This document shows positions 36,500 to 45,048 of a stretch of DNA of 64,000 nucleotides, one piece after another. Origin of the DNA: Mesorhizobium terrae (GTDB lineage: Bacteria; Pseudomonadota; Alphaproteobacteria; Rhizobiales; Rhizobiaceae); the NCBI RefSeq assembly GCF_008727715.1, contig NZ_CP044218.1, positions 558,001 through 622,000 on the forward strand, given 5' to 3'. The stretch's first letter is position 1, and each line of letters opens with the position of its first letter. Both the position numbers and the translations under genes were made by a program. The notes beneath the pieces were generated by a model. It had not been told where the DNA came from and did no database searches. It saw only the letters and a program-made list of their open reading frames with translations.

Positions 36500-37045
36500 T
36501 CACTCGGTCTTGATCCGCATTTCCACCCGGCGGTTGATCGGATCGTAGGGATTGGCAACGCGCGGGTGTGACTTGCCCAGGCCCACCGCTTCGAGCCGGG
36601 CGGGCTGAACGCCGTTCGCGGTCAGGAACGCCGCCACCGATTGCGCCCTTCGCTGCGAAAGGTCCTGATTGTAGAGATCAGAGCCTGTCGCATCGGTATG
36701 ACCTTCGACGACAAAACTGAATCTGCTCAGCCGGTTGTCCTCCAGCGCCTTGGCGAATTCGTCGAGCTCGCTACGGGCAGTCTGGTCGAGTTGAGCCGAA
36801 TCCAGGGCGAAATTGATCATCATATCGAGGCCGGTCTTTTGCGTTGGCGCCCCAGCCTTATCGGCCTTGCTCTTACACTCTTCCTCGGTCCCGACGCAGA
36901 TTCCGCGCGACGCACCAAGGCTGCCCGGACCGGTGAAGAACTTCACGATGTCTTCCGATTTCTGAAGCGGATCGGCGGAAACGTGCGTTGAAAAAAGAAT
37001 GGCCGCCAATACCGAGGCTAAGCTGCCCCACCGCATAATCATCAC
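36500..37045 (-). CDS. OmpA-family exported protein
   Basis: 181 residues at most. AGGAG sits just before three candidate start codons; the ATG at 37036 has the best spacing. A signal peptide ends at THVSA, followed by a short mature region and an OmpA peptidoglycan-binding domain (about 80-180) with FVVEGHTDATGSDLYN, LSQRRAQSVA and NRRVEMRIKTE. It probably anchors or senses the cell wall in the periplasm. It converges with the caspase gene and is divergent from the small gene at 37203. Confidence 0.85.
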   Translation of the reverse strand: MMIMRWGSLASVLAAILFSTHVSADPLQKSEDIVKFFTGPGSLGASRGICVGTEEECKSKADKAGAPTQKTGLDMMINFALDSAQLDQTARSELDEFAKALEDNRLSRFSFVVEGHTDATGSDLYNQDLSQRRAQSVAAFLTANGVQPARLEAVGLGKSHPRVANPYDPINRRVEMRIKTE

Positions 37046-37202
37046 TCCTGTTTGAGCGGATTTCGCTGGTGCAGACTATATCAAATCGCACAGCAACTGT
37101 CTGTGAACAAAGCCACGCTGCCACCCACCGCCGCCTGCTAAAGCTGAGGCTTGACCTGCGCTCAGCCGCAGGCTTGAGTGCTATGCTGCTCCTGCTCGGG
37201 GT

Positions 37203-37772
37203 GTGACGGCCATGGCCAATGAACTCGGATACAGATCGGCAAGAGATCTTTTCCTCGCCTGTCCCGCCATCGCCAGGGACATGAAATCGCCTGCCGCCGA
37301 TCGACCCCCGCTCGAGTTTTGCCGTACCTTGCTCGCTGGGCGCGTGCCGGAAGAGGCAGTCACGTTCTGTGCCTATCTCCTTCCCGACCAGGCCGCGGTC
37401 TGGTGGGGCCATGAATGCCTGAGCCATCTCGCCGAACTCCTTGCCGAGCGGGATCTGCGGTTGCTGGCCATTGTTCACGATTGGGTCCGCGAGCCGGACA
37501 ATCCTCATCACCGAGCGGCCTTAAGCGACGTGACGGATGTTTCGCCAGCAACCCCGGCTGCCTGGATTGTGCTTGCGGCGGCATGGCGCGACCCCACCTT
37601 CAACATGGCGTCGACAGGATTTCCTGCCGCCCATGCCGTCAACGCGGGAATCCTGACGGGGCTGGCGAGCGTCTCGCTGGCGGACCGCTTTGCCGTGCTC
37701 TCGGCCTTCGTCGAAATGGGCATCCAGATCGTGGAAATGGAAGCGCAGCGGCTATCGGCCGCCGCCTATTAG
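37203..37772 (+). CDS. Uncharacterised protein, possibly DUF6931 family
   Basis: 189 residues from GTG 37203; the ATG at 37212 is an equally good start. No signal peptide or membrane helix. The sequence is helical with conserved-looking AVWWGHECLSHL near residue 68 and TPAAWIVLAAAWRDPTFNM near 120. It resembles small proteins (DUF6931) that I recall near T6SS genes, but the match is from memory and weak. It lies between the OmpA gene and the second caspase gene and ends in the intergenic repeat at 37770. Confidence 0.55.
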   Translation: MTAMANELGYRSARDLFLACPAIARDMKSPAADRPPLEFCRTLLAGRVPEEAVTFCAYLLPDQAAVWWGHECLSHLAELLAERDLRLLAIVHDWVREPDNPHHRAALSDVTDVSPATPAAWIVLAAAWRDPTFNMASTGFPAAHAVNAGILTGLASVSLADRFAVLSAFVEMGIQIVEMEAQRLSAAAY

Positions 37773-37877
37773 AGCGCCGCGTGTCCAATTGGACGCGCAA
37801 AGGACGCTCTAACACTTTGTATCTGCTGCATCGTGTCTACCGAAAATCGATTCCGATTTTCTGGCCGATGCAGCAGG
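37770..37877. repeat. Rhizobial intergenic palindromic element
   Basis: Two nested palindromes in tandem. The first pairs TAGAGCG with CGCTCTA around GTCCAATTGGAC. The second pairs CTGCTGCATCG with CGATGCAGCAG around CGAAAATCG/CGATTTTC. Its composition matches the short dispersed elements that occur in many copies between genes of Mesorhizobium and related genera. It lies between two convergent genes, starting inside the stop of the first. It could act as a bidirectional transcription terminator. Confidence 0.75.
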
Positions 37878-37919
37878 CTTTCCAATTTCAGGCCGAGTCC
37901 CGTCGGCCCAAATCCGATA

Positions 37920-39125
37920 TCATTGGCAGCCGCCTTGTGCCCATCTGGCCAGCGCCACCTTGAAACGCGTGCCTAGCGGATGCTGCAGGCGCATGACGGA
38001 GACGTCGTTGGCGGCGAAATTCTTTGCCTGCTCGCAAAGACGGGCTTCGTTCCACTCATGGCAGCCGTCGCAGTGTTTTCCCTGCCACATGGACTTATCG
38101 AGGCCTTCGACCGGGCTGAAGAGCGGCTGACTCTTGATCAATTGGGCAATGCTCTTGCCGTCGATTGCCGGATCACCGAATTTGATCGGCCGATCGAAGA
38201 AGATCGGCCCTTCCGTTGCCAGTTTCGGGATTTTCTGACGCAGCACATCAAGCGCAAGCTGGTCGTCGGTCTGGCCGGTCGACGTGCCGGTATTGCGCGT
38301 CCCGGAGCCGGCTTCGTCTTGCGGCGGGCGCGCCTCCCCGACAATCAGCGGCGCGTTGAGGTCGACCTTGTGTAGCATGACTTCGGTGGTCAGCGAGACG
38401 TTGGTCCAGGGCCGCTGCTTGCCGTTGGTCGCCTTGAAGACGTCGCTGGTCACCCTGTTCACGGCTTCGGTGATGGAGATGTTGGTTTCGCCGATATGTT
38501 GCAGCAGTGCTTTGGTGAAGGGCGAGTGTTCGCCCGATCCATCATAGGCCAGTTGGTTCGGACTGGCGGCGAAGGCAACCAGCGTGCCGGCGCCGCCGTT
38601 TTCGATCGGTATCTCGGCAAGACCGCTGCTTACACCCTTGACGCCAGCGGTCTTTGCCAGAACTTCAGCAAGCGGATTGTCTCGACAGGCGTCCAGAAAC
38701 ACCAGCCTTATGCTGGTTTCGCGCGACATCTGGCGCAGAACGAAATCGATCGACACAGCCTCGAAATCGAGCGAGGTCTCGTCGTCGAGCGCGGCATCAA
38801 CCGGAAGCAGGTAGTTCTTGCCCGATACCTGCAGACCATGGCCGGCGTAGAAGAAAAGCGCGACATCAGCGCCGCGAACCTGCTTGGCAAACTGGGCGAC
38901 TGTGGCCTGCGTCTGCTGCTTTGTGAGGTCGAAGCCGGAAACCACTTCGAAGCCGAGGCCCCGCAGTCGCTCGGCCATGGCTTGGGCATCGCGCACCGGG
39001 TTGGGGAGCGCCGCAGCGTGTCGATACTGCGAATTGCCGAGCACCAGCGCGACGCGACGTTCGGCACTGGCAGCCGCAACGGTCAAAAGCAGGGCAAGCG
39101 CCACAAGTCCGGCGACACGAAGCAT
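37920..39125 (-). CDS. Caspase-family protein with cytochrome-c-like CxxCH tail
   Basis: 401 residues from the ATG at 39125, which begins a clear signal peptide (ending AAASA). The longer frame upstream adds 59 residues without similarity. The caspase domain (about 23-260) has YAGHG (His96) and DACRDNP (Cys147). After a linker, the C-terminal 90 residues contain GKHCDGCHEW (Cys352, Cys355, His356), the c-type heme signature, then Cys365, a possible axial Met379 and a final GGCQ. Periplasmic location suits covalent heme attachment. It follows the YceI-OmpA gene by 40 bases in the same operon. Confidence 0.85.
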   Translation of the reverse strand: MLRVAGLVALALLLTVAAASAERRVALVLGNSQYRHAAALPNPVRDAQAMAERLRGLGFEVVSGFDLTKQQTQATVAQFAKQVRGADVALFFYAGHGLQVSGKNYLLPVDAALDDETSLDFEAVSIDFVLRQMSRETSIRLVFLDACRDNPLAEVLAKTAGVKGVSSGLAEIPIENGGAGTLVAFAASPNQLAYDGSGEHSPFTKALLQHIGETNISITEAVNRVTSDVFKATNGKQRPWTNVSLTTEVMLHKVDLNAPLIVGEARPPQDEAGSGTRNTGTSTGQTDDQLALDVLRQKIPKLATEGPIFFDRPIKFGDPAIDGKSIAQLIKSQPLFSPVEGLDKSMWQGKHCDGCHEWNEARLCEQAKNFAANDVSVMRLQHPLGTRFKVALARWAQGGCQ

Positions 39126-39165
39126 GCCACCGCAAAAGGCGATCCCAGCGGAACCCACGACGACC

Positions 39166-40260
39166 TCAGTTGCCGAGCTTGCTGGTGGAGAATTCGATCC
39201 GCCGGTTGAGCGCCTTGTTCTTGGGCGTATCATTGGCGGCAACAGGCCGCTCCTCTCCATAGCCGGCAGCGCTGATCTGGTTACGTGGCACGCCGTCGAC
39301 AACCAACGCGTCTGCGACTGCCTGAGCCCGCCGCTCCGACAGCAGCTTGTTTGCTTCTGGCGATCCGTCGGAATCAGTGTACCCGGACACCTCGACCTTG
39401 AGGCTCGGACACTTGCCGACGACGCCTACGACCTCCGTCAGCAGGGGACGGCTCTTGGCATCAAGCCTGGCGCTCGCGGAGCGAAAATAGATGGCGCCGG
39501 TGCGCGACAGCACAGCAAACCTGTTGAGACATTCCTCGTCGCTGAAGTTGGCCTTCGCGGCATCGGTAGCAACGGGACCAACCGCGCCTGCCGCGACAGT
39601 CTGAACCGCGACCGGCTTGCTGCCTTCGGCGGCAAAGACGAAATCAAAGGATACCGACGCGGTGGGCACGATGTTCGTCACGTTGGCCGCCTGTTGCAGC
39701 TTGTCGATGTTCGGCAGCAGGCCAAAATCCTCGACATGGACCGCGACCGGCGCCTCGGAGGCGACGGAGACCTGGGTATCGCCGATCATGGTGACGACAA
39801 CGCTCGCCTCCAAATCCTTGCCAAGGCCATGCAGGTTCAGGCGGAACGGCAAGGTGGTCTTCACCCTGCGCTTGGTTGCGAGATCGGCGAATGCGGCGGG
39901 GTTCACCTTCGCTGTCACCTCCGCCGTCGGGTAATTGAACGTCTCGAAGAACAGGAAGCGCATGCGGACGTTGCGAAGATCGACGCCCGTATCGACGGAA
40001 TTAAGGTCGAAGCTGATCTTGGCGTCGCCGGCGGAACTCAGCGTGCCGGTGATGTTCCTGATCTTGTTGGTCTCGACGATCGTATTCTTCTTGACCGACT
40101 GATAGGTGAGCACCGAAGCGGATGGATCAAGCGTCCAGTTCGGCGCGGCGCTCGCCGTTTGCAATCCGCAGATCAGCAAGCCCGGCAGCGCGGCAACGAT
40201 CAAGCTAAATGCTGCGGCCTTCGCTGGCGCTTTTCGCCAGAACGCAACGACTTCGAACAT
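39166..40260 (-). CDS. YceI-domain plus OmpA-domain exported protein
   Basis: 364 residues from the ATG at 40260, behind a G-rich ribosome site. The signal peptide ends near QTASAA. Residues about 40-220 match YceI-type lipocalin-like barrels: WTLDPSASVLTYQSVKKN and DLNSVDTGVDLRNVRM. In other proteins these bind isoprenoid or quinone lipids. Residues about 255-360 are an OmpA domain with VSGYTDSDGSPEANK and NRRIEFSTSK. It would hold a lipid-binding barrel at the cell wall. First gene of an operon with the heme-tailed caspase. Confidence 0.85.
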   Translation of the reverse strand: MFEVVAFWRKAPAKAAAFSLIVAALPGLLICGLQTASAAPNWTLDPSASVLTYQSVKKNTIVETNKIRNITGTLSSAGDAKISFDLNSVDTGVDLRNVRMRFLFFETFNYPTAEVTAKVNPAAFADLATKRRVKTTLPFRLNLHGLGKDLEASVVVTMIGDTQVSVASEAPVAVHVEDFGLLPNIDKLQQAANVTNIVPTASVSFDFVFAAEGSKPVAVQTVAAGAVGPVATDAAKANFSDEECLNRFAVLSRTGAIYFRSASARLDAKSRPLLTEVVGVVGKCPSLKVEVSGYTDSDGSPEANKLLSERRAQAVADALVVDGVPRNQISAAGYGEERPVAANDTPKNKALNRRIEFSTSKLGN

Positions 40261-40729
40261 GGAACGCCCCCACCAGGACAACCCGATCTCGATACCGGCA
40301 CGATGCGGGAGCATAGAGCACTTGCTCTTGCTTGGCGAGCGGTTCCAGCAGGCTGCGGAAACGATGGCAGCCGCGTACCGGAAGAACCGCGCGTCGCGGC
40401 CTTGTCATCGTCCGCCGCCGGCACCATCGCCTCCCAGTGGCTTTGTCCTGGCAGAGACCTGAACGGCTTGAATCGCGGCTATTCCCGTGGACGGAGCCAG
40501 CCTTGGTCAGTGCCAAGCAGACGATCGGCCATGTCACGTTCCCAACGATCCGACCATCTGCCACTCACATCCAACGGGCATCGGACCAGGTGACTTGCGC
40601 CCCGTCGCAACAAGGCGTCGATGACATGAAACCTTTGGCGCAGGCCTGTGCGCAATCGCTCGAGCTTCGTCGTCGTTGGACGGTTGCAAGGCGGCGCACC
40701 TTCTGCTCGGCCTTTAGCCCCTGATTGGT
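40261..40729. other. Gene-free stretch upstream of the YceI-OmpA gene
   Basis: 469 bases without a convincing gene. The open frames here have composition of shadow frames and no recognisable start context. It should contain the promoter of the - strand YceI-OmpA/caspase operon and the 3' flank of the MFS gene. No hairpin or operator stood out. Confidence 0.5.
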
Positions 40730-41938
40730 TCACCGCGAATCCGCCGTTTGGCGCGGTTCGTTGAATGATGCTTCCAGCGGCCGTGGCACACGCAGGCGCA
40801 GCAATGCCAGGCCCATCTCGGCGATCGCGAAGGCCAGCACGGCGCCGAGAAAACCGGCGGTACCGACAGTGACGATCAGCCAGCCGCCAAGAAGCGGAAA
40901 CCCGAAGACACCCAGAAAATAGGCGATCGCAAACCAGGTCAGTGCGGCGTTGCGCTGTTCTGCGGGACCGTCATTGACGGCCTGTGTCTGGATGACCGCA
41001 TAGACCAGGCCGTAGCCGAGGCCAAGCAATATGGCGCTCGCGATCTGGATCAGCACGCCATAGCGAAGAGCGAAGGCGACCACCACGCCAAGGATCATCA
41101 CCGACAGGAGCACAATGGTGGCGCGATCGCCGTTGGCCCGGCTGACAAGCGGAGCAAGCACGAAACGGGACACCACCACTGTAATGGCATAAGCGGCGAA
41201 GAAGGTGCTCGCCTGCAGGCCCGTGCCGCGAACCAGAGATGTCTGGAACGTCAAGACGCCGCTGAACACGCAGGCGCCGAGACCCACCATCAGAATGGGG
41301 TAAATGGCTTTCGTACGGGCGATGTCCGGCAGCTTGCGCACCCAGCCGTCGCTGGACGGTCGCGGGGTCGTGGCAGCCGGCCTCGGCGACAGGTTTTCGA
41401 ACATCCACAAGAGCAGCGCTGCCAGAACGCAGGCCGCCGCGACGACGCAGAAGGCCATCGCCGTGGAAAGGCCTAGGCTTCCCGTGAGCGCGCCTGCTGC
41501 AACTGGGCTGGCGCCGATGCCGGCCATCAGGAACGCGCCGAAGCGCGTAAACCAGAAACCGCGCTCGCGATCGGTCACACGTTCCGACAACGACATCGGC
41601 GCGGCGAGATAGAAGATTCCCCATCCGAGCCCGATGAGGAAGCCGGCCCCGCCAATCACGGGAGAAAGCGTGTGCAGCGAGGCGAGAGCAAGATAGCCGG
41701 CACACACCGACAGCGCCCCGAGCGCGGCCATCCGCGCCGCGCCGAAGCGGCCGGCGAACCAACCGACCAGTGGCACGCCAATTACCGTGCCAAGCATGGC
41801 ACCGCCAAGCGTGATGCCGGTCTCGATCTCGCTGCCGCCGAGGGCGCGGAAATGCTCGGTCAGAAGGAAGGTGGCGCCGTAACCGGCTGCTGTCAGAAAG
41901 CTTCCGACAAACAGGCAATAGGCATGTGATGCGCGCAT
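40730..41938 (-). CDS. MFS family transporter
   Basis: 402 residues with about 12 hydrophobic segments and a short cytoplasmic loop near 190-210. The first-loop signature region reads VPLVGWFAGRFGAARM. This is a major facilitator; substrate and direction cannot be told. It is transcribed away from the MocR-type regulator with a 105-base spacer, a layout typical of a transporter controlled by its divergent regulator. The regulator family often senses pyridoxal phosphate, amino acids or taurine-like compounds. Confidence 0.88.
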   Translation of the reverse strand: MRASHAYCLFVGSFLTAAGYGATFLLTEHFRALGGSEIETGITLGGAMLGTVIGVPLVGWFAGRFGAARMAALGALSVCAGYLALASLHTLSPVIGGAGFLIGLGWGIFYLAAPMSLSERVTDRERGFWFTRFGAFLMAGIGASPVAAGALTGSLGLSTAMAFCVVAAACVLAALLLWMFENLSPRPAATTPRPSSDGWVRKLPDIARTKAIYPILMVGLGACVFSGVLTFQTSLVRGTGLQASTFFAAYAITVVVSRFVLAPLVSRANGDRATIVLLSVMILGVVVAFALRYGVLIQIASAILLGLGYGLVYAVIQTQAVNDGPAEQRNAALTWFAIAYFLGVFGFPLLGGWLIVTVGTAGFLGAVLAFAIAEMGLALLRLRVPRPLEASFNEPRQTADSR

Positions 41939-41962
41939 GATGTTTTGACTCTCGGTATAATT

Positions 41963-41979
41963 GGCCCAAATATTTGGCC
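41963..41979. promoter_or_regulatory. Palindromic operator candidate between MFS and MocR genes
   Basis: GGCCCAAATATTTGGCC contains the perfect 12-base palindrome CCAAATATTTGG and also reads as two direct TTGGCC-like half sites. It overlaps the spacer where both divergent promoters must lie (TATAAT at 41956-41961 on the + strand). It is a likely binding site of the MocR-type regulator. Confidence 0.5.
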
Positions 41980-42043
41980 GACAGGATCAAAATCACAGGT
42001 CCACTTGGATTTGCTTCCGGGGACCACTCTTGCGGAGGCTAAG

Positions 42044-43531
42044 GTGACAGTCGAGATTTCTCGAAGGCGCGAAGGCACGGCGCATCTGGTCGACATCGAG
42101 GTCGACAGGGCATCGCCCGTACCGCTTGCCCGGCAGCTTTATCTTGCGTTGCGCCAAGGGATCGTCGGTGGCCGTATGCCGCCGGGGGCGCGACTTCCAT
42201 CCACCCGCGCGGCGTCACGCCTGTGGGGCGTGTCTCGTGGCCTCGTTACCGAGGCCTACGAAACGCTGTTGAGCGAAGGCTATGCGATCGGCCGCACCGG
42301 CTCCGGCACCTATGTCTCGAAGGATGTGCCGGAGCGCGCCGGGCGCCCTGGTGGGACGGGATGGGAGCGGCCTGAACCCGGCCGCCTGCTCTCGCGCGCC
42401 GCGCGCGCCGTCAGCGCGCCCTCGCCCCAGGTGTCCGAGCCCCCCTTGCAGATACCCTTCGTCATGGGTCGGACACCGCCGGACGCAAGAACACGCGCCG
42501 TTCTGACCCGCATCGCCCATCGCCATCTCGGTGCCATGTCGAACCACTACCGAGATCCCCAGGGGGAGGAGGTGCTGCGCGAAGCAGTGGCCGCCTATCT
42601 CCTGGCGGCGCGCGGCGTGCGCTGTATGCCCGGCCGCATCTTCATCACGGCGGGCGCGCAGCAGGCGATCGATCTGGCGATCCGCACGCTGATCGATCCC
42701 GGCGATTTCGTCGCCGTCGAAGAGCCCTGCTATCCACCGGCCCGACTTGCCTTGACGGTCCATGGCGCAATACTGGCGCCCGTGCCGGTCGACGACGATG
42801 GCCTGAATGTCAACGCGCTCGGAGCACTCGCCGCCAAGCCGCGGGCTGTCTATGTGACGCCCTCGCATCAATACCCCACCGGAGCGGTTCTCTCGATGGC
42901 GCGGCGCCTGGCGCTCCTCGACTGGGCTGCCGCCACGGGAGCCTGGGTCATCGAAGACGATTACGACAGCGAATTCCGCTATGACGGCCGGCCGCTGGCG
43001 GCTTTGCAGGGCGTTGATGAGCATCATTGCGTCATCTATGTCGGCACCTTCAGCAAGGCCCTCCTGCCGGGCCTGCGCCTCGGCTATCTGGTGGTGCCGG
43101 AGGATCTGGTGCCGGCGTTTCGGGTGATGCGGACACTGCTCGATCGTTTCCCCGCGCCGTTCCAGCAATTGGTGGTCGCCGACTTTCTGGCCGAGGGGCA
43201 TTTCTCCAGCCATCTGCGACGGCTGCGCGAGGCCTATCGCGCGTCGCGCGACGTACTGGTGTCATTGTTGCGCGCGCGTTTGTCCGATCATCTTGAGGTG
43301 AACTCCCCACACCAGGGCGTCCATCTTCTGGCTCGGCCCGGCGCGCAACACAACGACGTCGCGTTGGCGCAAGCGGCGCATCGGCACGGCGTCGCGGTTC
43401 TGCCAATTTCGCCAATGCATGTGGCGCCCATGCCTCGTCACGGCCTCCTGTTTGGCTTCTCGGGCTTGACGCATGCCGAGGCCGATCTCGGCACGAAGCG
43501 CCTAGCGGCCATGTTCGCGGCTCTCAAATGA
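42044..43531 (+). CDS. MocR/PdxR-type regulator (GntR HTH fused to aminotransferase-like domain)
   Basis: 495 residues from the GTG at 42044, preceded by GCGGAGG at 5 bases. An ATG at 41945 would add 33 residues that cross the palindromic operator, so the GTG is preferred. N-terminal winged HTH (about 25-95): LPSTRAASRLWGVSRGLVTE and GYAIGRTGSGTYVS. The C-terminal fold-type I aminotransferase domain (about 130-490) has the PLP lysine in TFSKALLPGLRLGY and EDDYDSEFRYDGRP upstream. These proteins use the aminotransferase fold as a ligand sensor. It probably controls the divergent MFS gene and itself. Confidence 0.92.
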   Translation: MTVEISRRREGTAHLVDIEVDRASPVPLARQLYLALRQGIVGGRMPPGARLPSTRAASRLWGVSRGLVTEAYETLLSEGYAIGRTGSGTYVSKDVPERAGRPGGTGWERPEPGRLLSRAARAVSAPSPQVSEPPLQIPFVMGRTPPDARTRAVLTRIAHRHLGAMSNHYRDPQGEEVLREAVAAYLLAARGVRCMPGRIFITAGAQQAIDLAIRTLIDPGDFVAVEEPCYPPARLALTVHGAILAPVPVDDDGLNVNALGALAAKPRAVYVTPSHQYPTGAVLSMARRLALLDWAAATGAWVIEDDYDSEFRYDGRPLAALQGVDEHHCVIYVGTFSKALLPGLRLGYLVVPEDLVPAFRVMRTLLDRFPAPFQQLVVADFLAEGHFSSHLRRLREAYRASRDVLVSLLRARLSDHLEVNSPHQGVHLLARPGAQHNDVALAQAAHRHGVAVLPISPMHVAPMPRHGLLFGFSGLTHAEADLGTKRLAAMFAALK

Positions 43532-43600
43532 GCGCGCCGAACAGCGCGATGGCTCCTCAACAACGATGGCCGCCGATCTCTCACTGGTCAGGAACATGAC

Positions 43601-43843
43601 ATGGATGCGATCAATCTGGCGGACGCCAAAGCCCGTCTGAGCGAGTTGGTCGACCGGGTCGAGGCGGGCGATTCGATCGACATCACCCGTCGCGGCAAGA
43701 CGGTCGCACGGCTTACCGCCGTGGCCAGGCCGCGCAAGCCGATCGATGCCGCGCTGCTCCAATCGCTGACGGCAGCGACGCCGCCCCAGTCCCAGAGCGC
43801 CGCTGATCTCGTGCGGTCGATGCGGGACGGCGATCGCTACTGA
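43601..43843 (+). CDS. Phd/YefM-type antitoxin (VapB-like)
   Basis: 80 residues starting [20 protein letters not shown], with RRGKTVARL near 30. This is the standard Phd/YefM DNA-binding N-terminus; the C-terminal 30 residues would wrap the toxin. It overlaps the PIN toxin start by one base (TGATG), as expected for an autoregulated toxin-antitoxin operon. No clear operator palindrome was noted in the 69 bases upstream. Confidence 0.92.
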   Translation: MDAINLADAKARLSELVDRVEAGDSIDITRRGKTVARLTAVARPRKPIDAALLQSLTAATPPQSQSAADLVRSMRDGDRY

Positions 43844-44268
43844 TGCTCTATCTCGATACGTCGCTGATCGTCGCGGCGCTCTCCAACGAAGCAATGACGC
43901 CGCGTGTTCAGGCCTGGCTGGCGGAGCAGGATCCGGCGCAGCTTCTGATCAGCGATTGGACCGTCACCGAAATGTCGTCCGCCATGGCGATCAAGCTACG
44001 GACCGGGCAGACCGGCCTGGAGCAGCGCGCGGCCGCACTTGCCATGTTCAACAAGCTGATCGCCGAAAGCTTCACCGTGCTGCCAGTGACCGGCGGGCAG
44101 TTTCGGGCGGCCGCAAGGTTCGCCGATCAGCATGCCCTCGGGCTTCGTGCGGGCGATGCACTGCGCCTCGCTATCGCGTCGGAGCATGGCGCCACGGTAC
44201 ATGCGCTCGACTGGCGGCTGGCCGACGCCGGGCCGGCAATCGGTGTGCCGGCACAGTTACTGGCATGA
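43843..44268 (+). CDS. PIN-domain toxin (VapC-like)
   Basis: 141 residues. Acidic metal-site residues are in place: LYLDTSLI (Asp5), VTEMSSAM (Glu near 43), [11 protein letters not shown] (Asp near 103) and [10 protein letters not shown] (Asp near 122). PIN toxins are Mg-dependent RNases, often cutting tRNA or rRNA. It is cotranscribed with the antitoxin. It lies immediately before the disrupted DUF3883 gene at the island boundary. Confidence 0.92.
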   Translation: MLYLDTSLIVAALSNEAMTPRVQAWLAEQDPAQLLISDWTVTEMSSAMAIKLRTGQTGLEQRAAALAMFNKLIAESFTVLPVTGGQFRAAARFADQHALGLRAGDALRLAIASEHGATVHALDWRLADAGPAIGVPAQLLA

Positions 44269-44310
44269 TCCGGGCCTTCTCCAGATTGGTTGATCAACTT
44301 CGGAGCCGTC

Positions 44311-44433
44311 ATGTCTGGTGACTGGTCCGACGAGCAGAACGATGCAATCGTGGCGGACTATTTCGCGATGCTCGCGGACGACATCGCGGGGCAGCCCTAT
44401 AGCAAGGCTGAGCATACCTGGAACAGGCCGTGA
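44311..44433 (+). pseudogene. N-terminal fragment of a DUF3883-family protein
   Basis: 40 codons, ATG to TGA: MSGDWSDEQNDAIVADYFAM, then [14 protein letters not shown]. These are the opening residues of a family of about 300-residue proteins with a C-terminal DUF3883 (restriction-endonuclease-like) domain, as recalled from the family. The reading frame then leaves the family sequence and stops in what is a piece of an RND pump gene. The matching C-terminal part lies 11 kb away at 55520-55946 in the same orientation. Confidence 0.75.
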
Positions 44434-44777
44434 CCGAGCTGAAGCAGAAATGCGTCGAAGAAAAGCGGCCGTTCACACGCGCCGATCTTCACCAGGCAAT
44501 CATGCTGGGCGCGGTGGAGCGCGTGAGGCCCAAGATCATGACGGTCGTCGCGATTATGGTCGGGCTGGTTCCCATCCTGTGGAGCACGGGGGCCGGTTCC
44601 GAGGTGATGCAGCGCATCGCCGTGCCGATGATCGGCGGCATGATATCGTCAACCGTCCTGACGCTGATCGTCATTCCGGCCATCTACGGTTTGGTGAAAG
44701 CTCGGTGTCTGGTTTCATTACTTCGGATGACCAAACATGCGTCGCGATCCGAACCAGTTCGACTAAATGCTGGCTAA
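44412..44777 (+). pseudogene. Fragment of a CusA/CzcA-type heavy-metal RND efflux pump (C-terminal part)
   Basis: The frame reads [20 protein letters not shown], then [39 protein letters not shown] and [12 protein letters not shown]. This is the conserved last-helix region of CusA-type pumps (normally about 1050 residues). Only some 95 residues remain. It is joined directly to the DUF3883 fragment at about 44410, and after [11 protein letters not shown] the frame runs into unrelated sequence. It is a relic without function. Confidence 0.85.
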
Positions 44778-45048
44778 GGCAAACGGCGACAGGTCGATCC
44801 TGGCAGTGACACCTCCCACAGCGGCGGCACGACGATCGAGACGCGAAGTCGTTCATCGGACGATCACCAGTTCAAAGTTCTCACGTTCACCTTCTCCAGC
44901 TATCTAGCGATTTCAATAGCTTATAGTATCTCAAATTCTGCATCCTTTTTGGCTATAGCTGTTCACGATTTGACAGGATCGAGGGAGATTCCGGATTTCT
45001 GTCAGCTTTATGATTCGAGACACAGGCTGGAGTGGGATCCAGCGTCTG
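44778..45048. other. Gap between the RND fragment and the dead IS630 element
   Basis: About 270 bases, with an AT-richer patch near 44900-44950. No gene is recognised. It is part of the scrambled left boundary of the island; the left end of the IS element should lie here, but terminal repeats could not be picked out by eye. Confidence 0.4.

Noticed and set aside
37770..37877. The paired palindromes as a CRISPR repeat or small RNA gene
   Set aside because: Only one unit is present with no spacers, and it has the form of a dispersed rhizobial intergenic element.
39126..39302. Upstream extension of the second caspase gene to 39302
   Set aside because: The ATG at 39125 starts a clean signal peptide; the extra 59 residues are low-quality and overlap the end of the YceI-OmpA gene.
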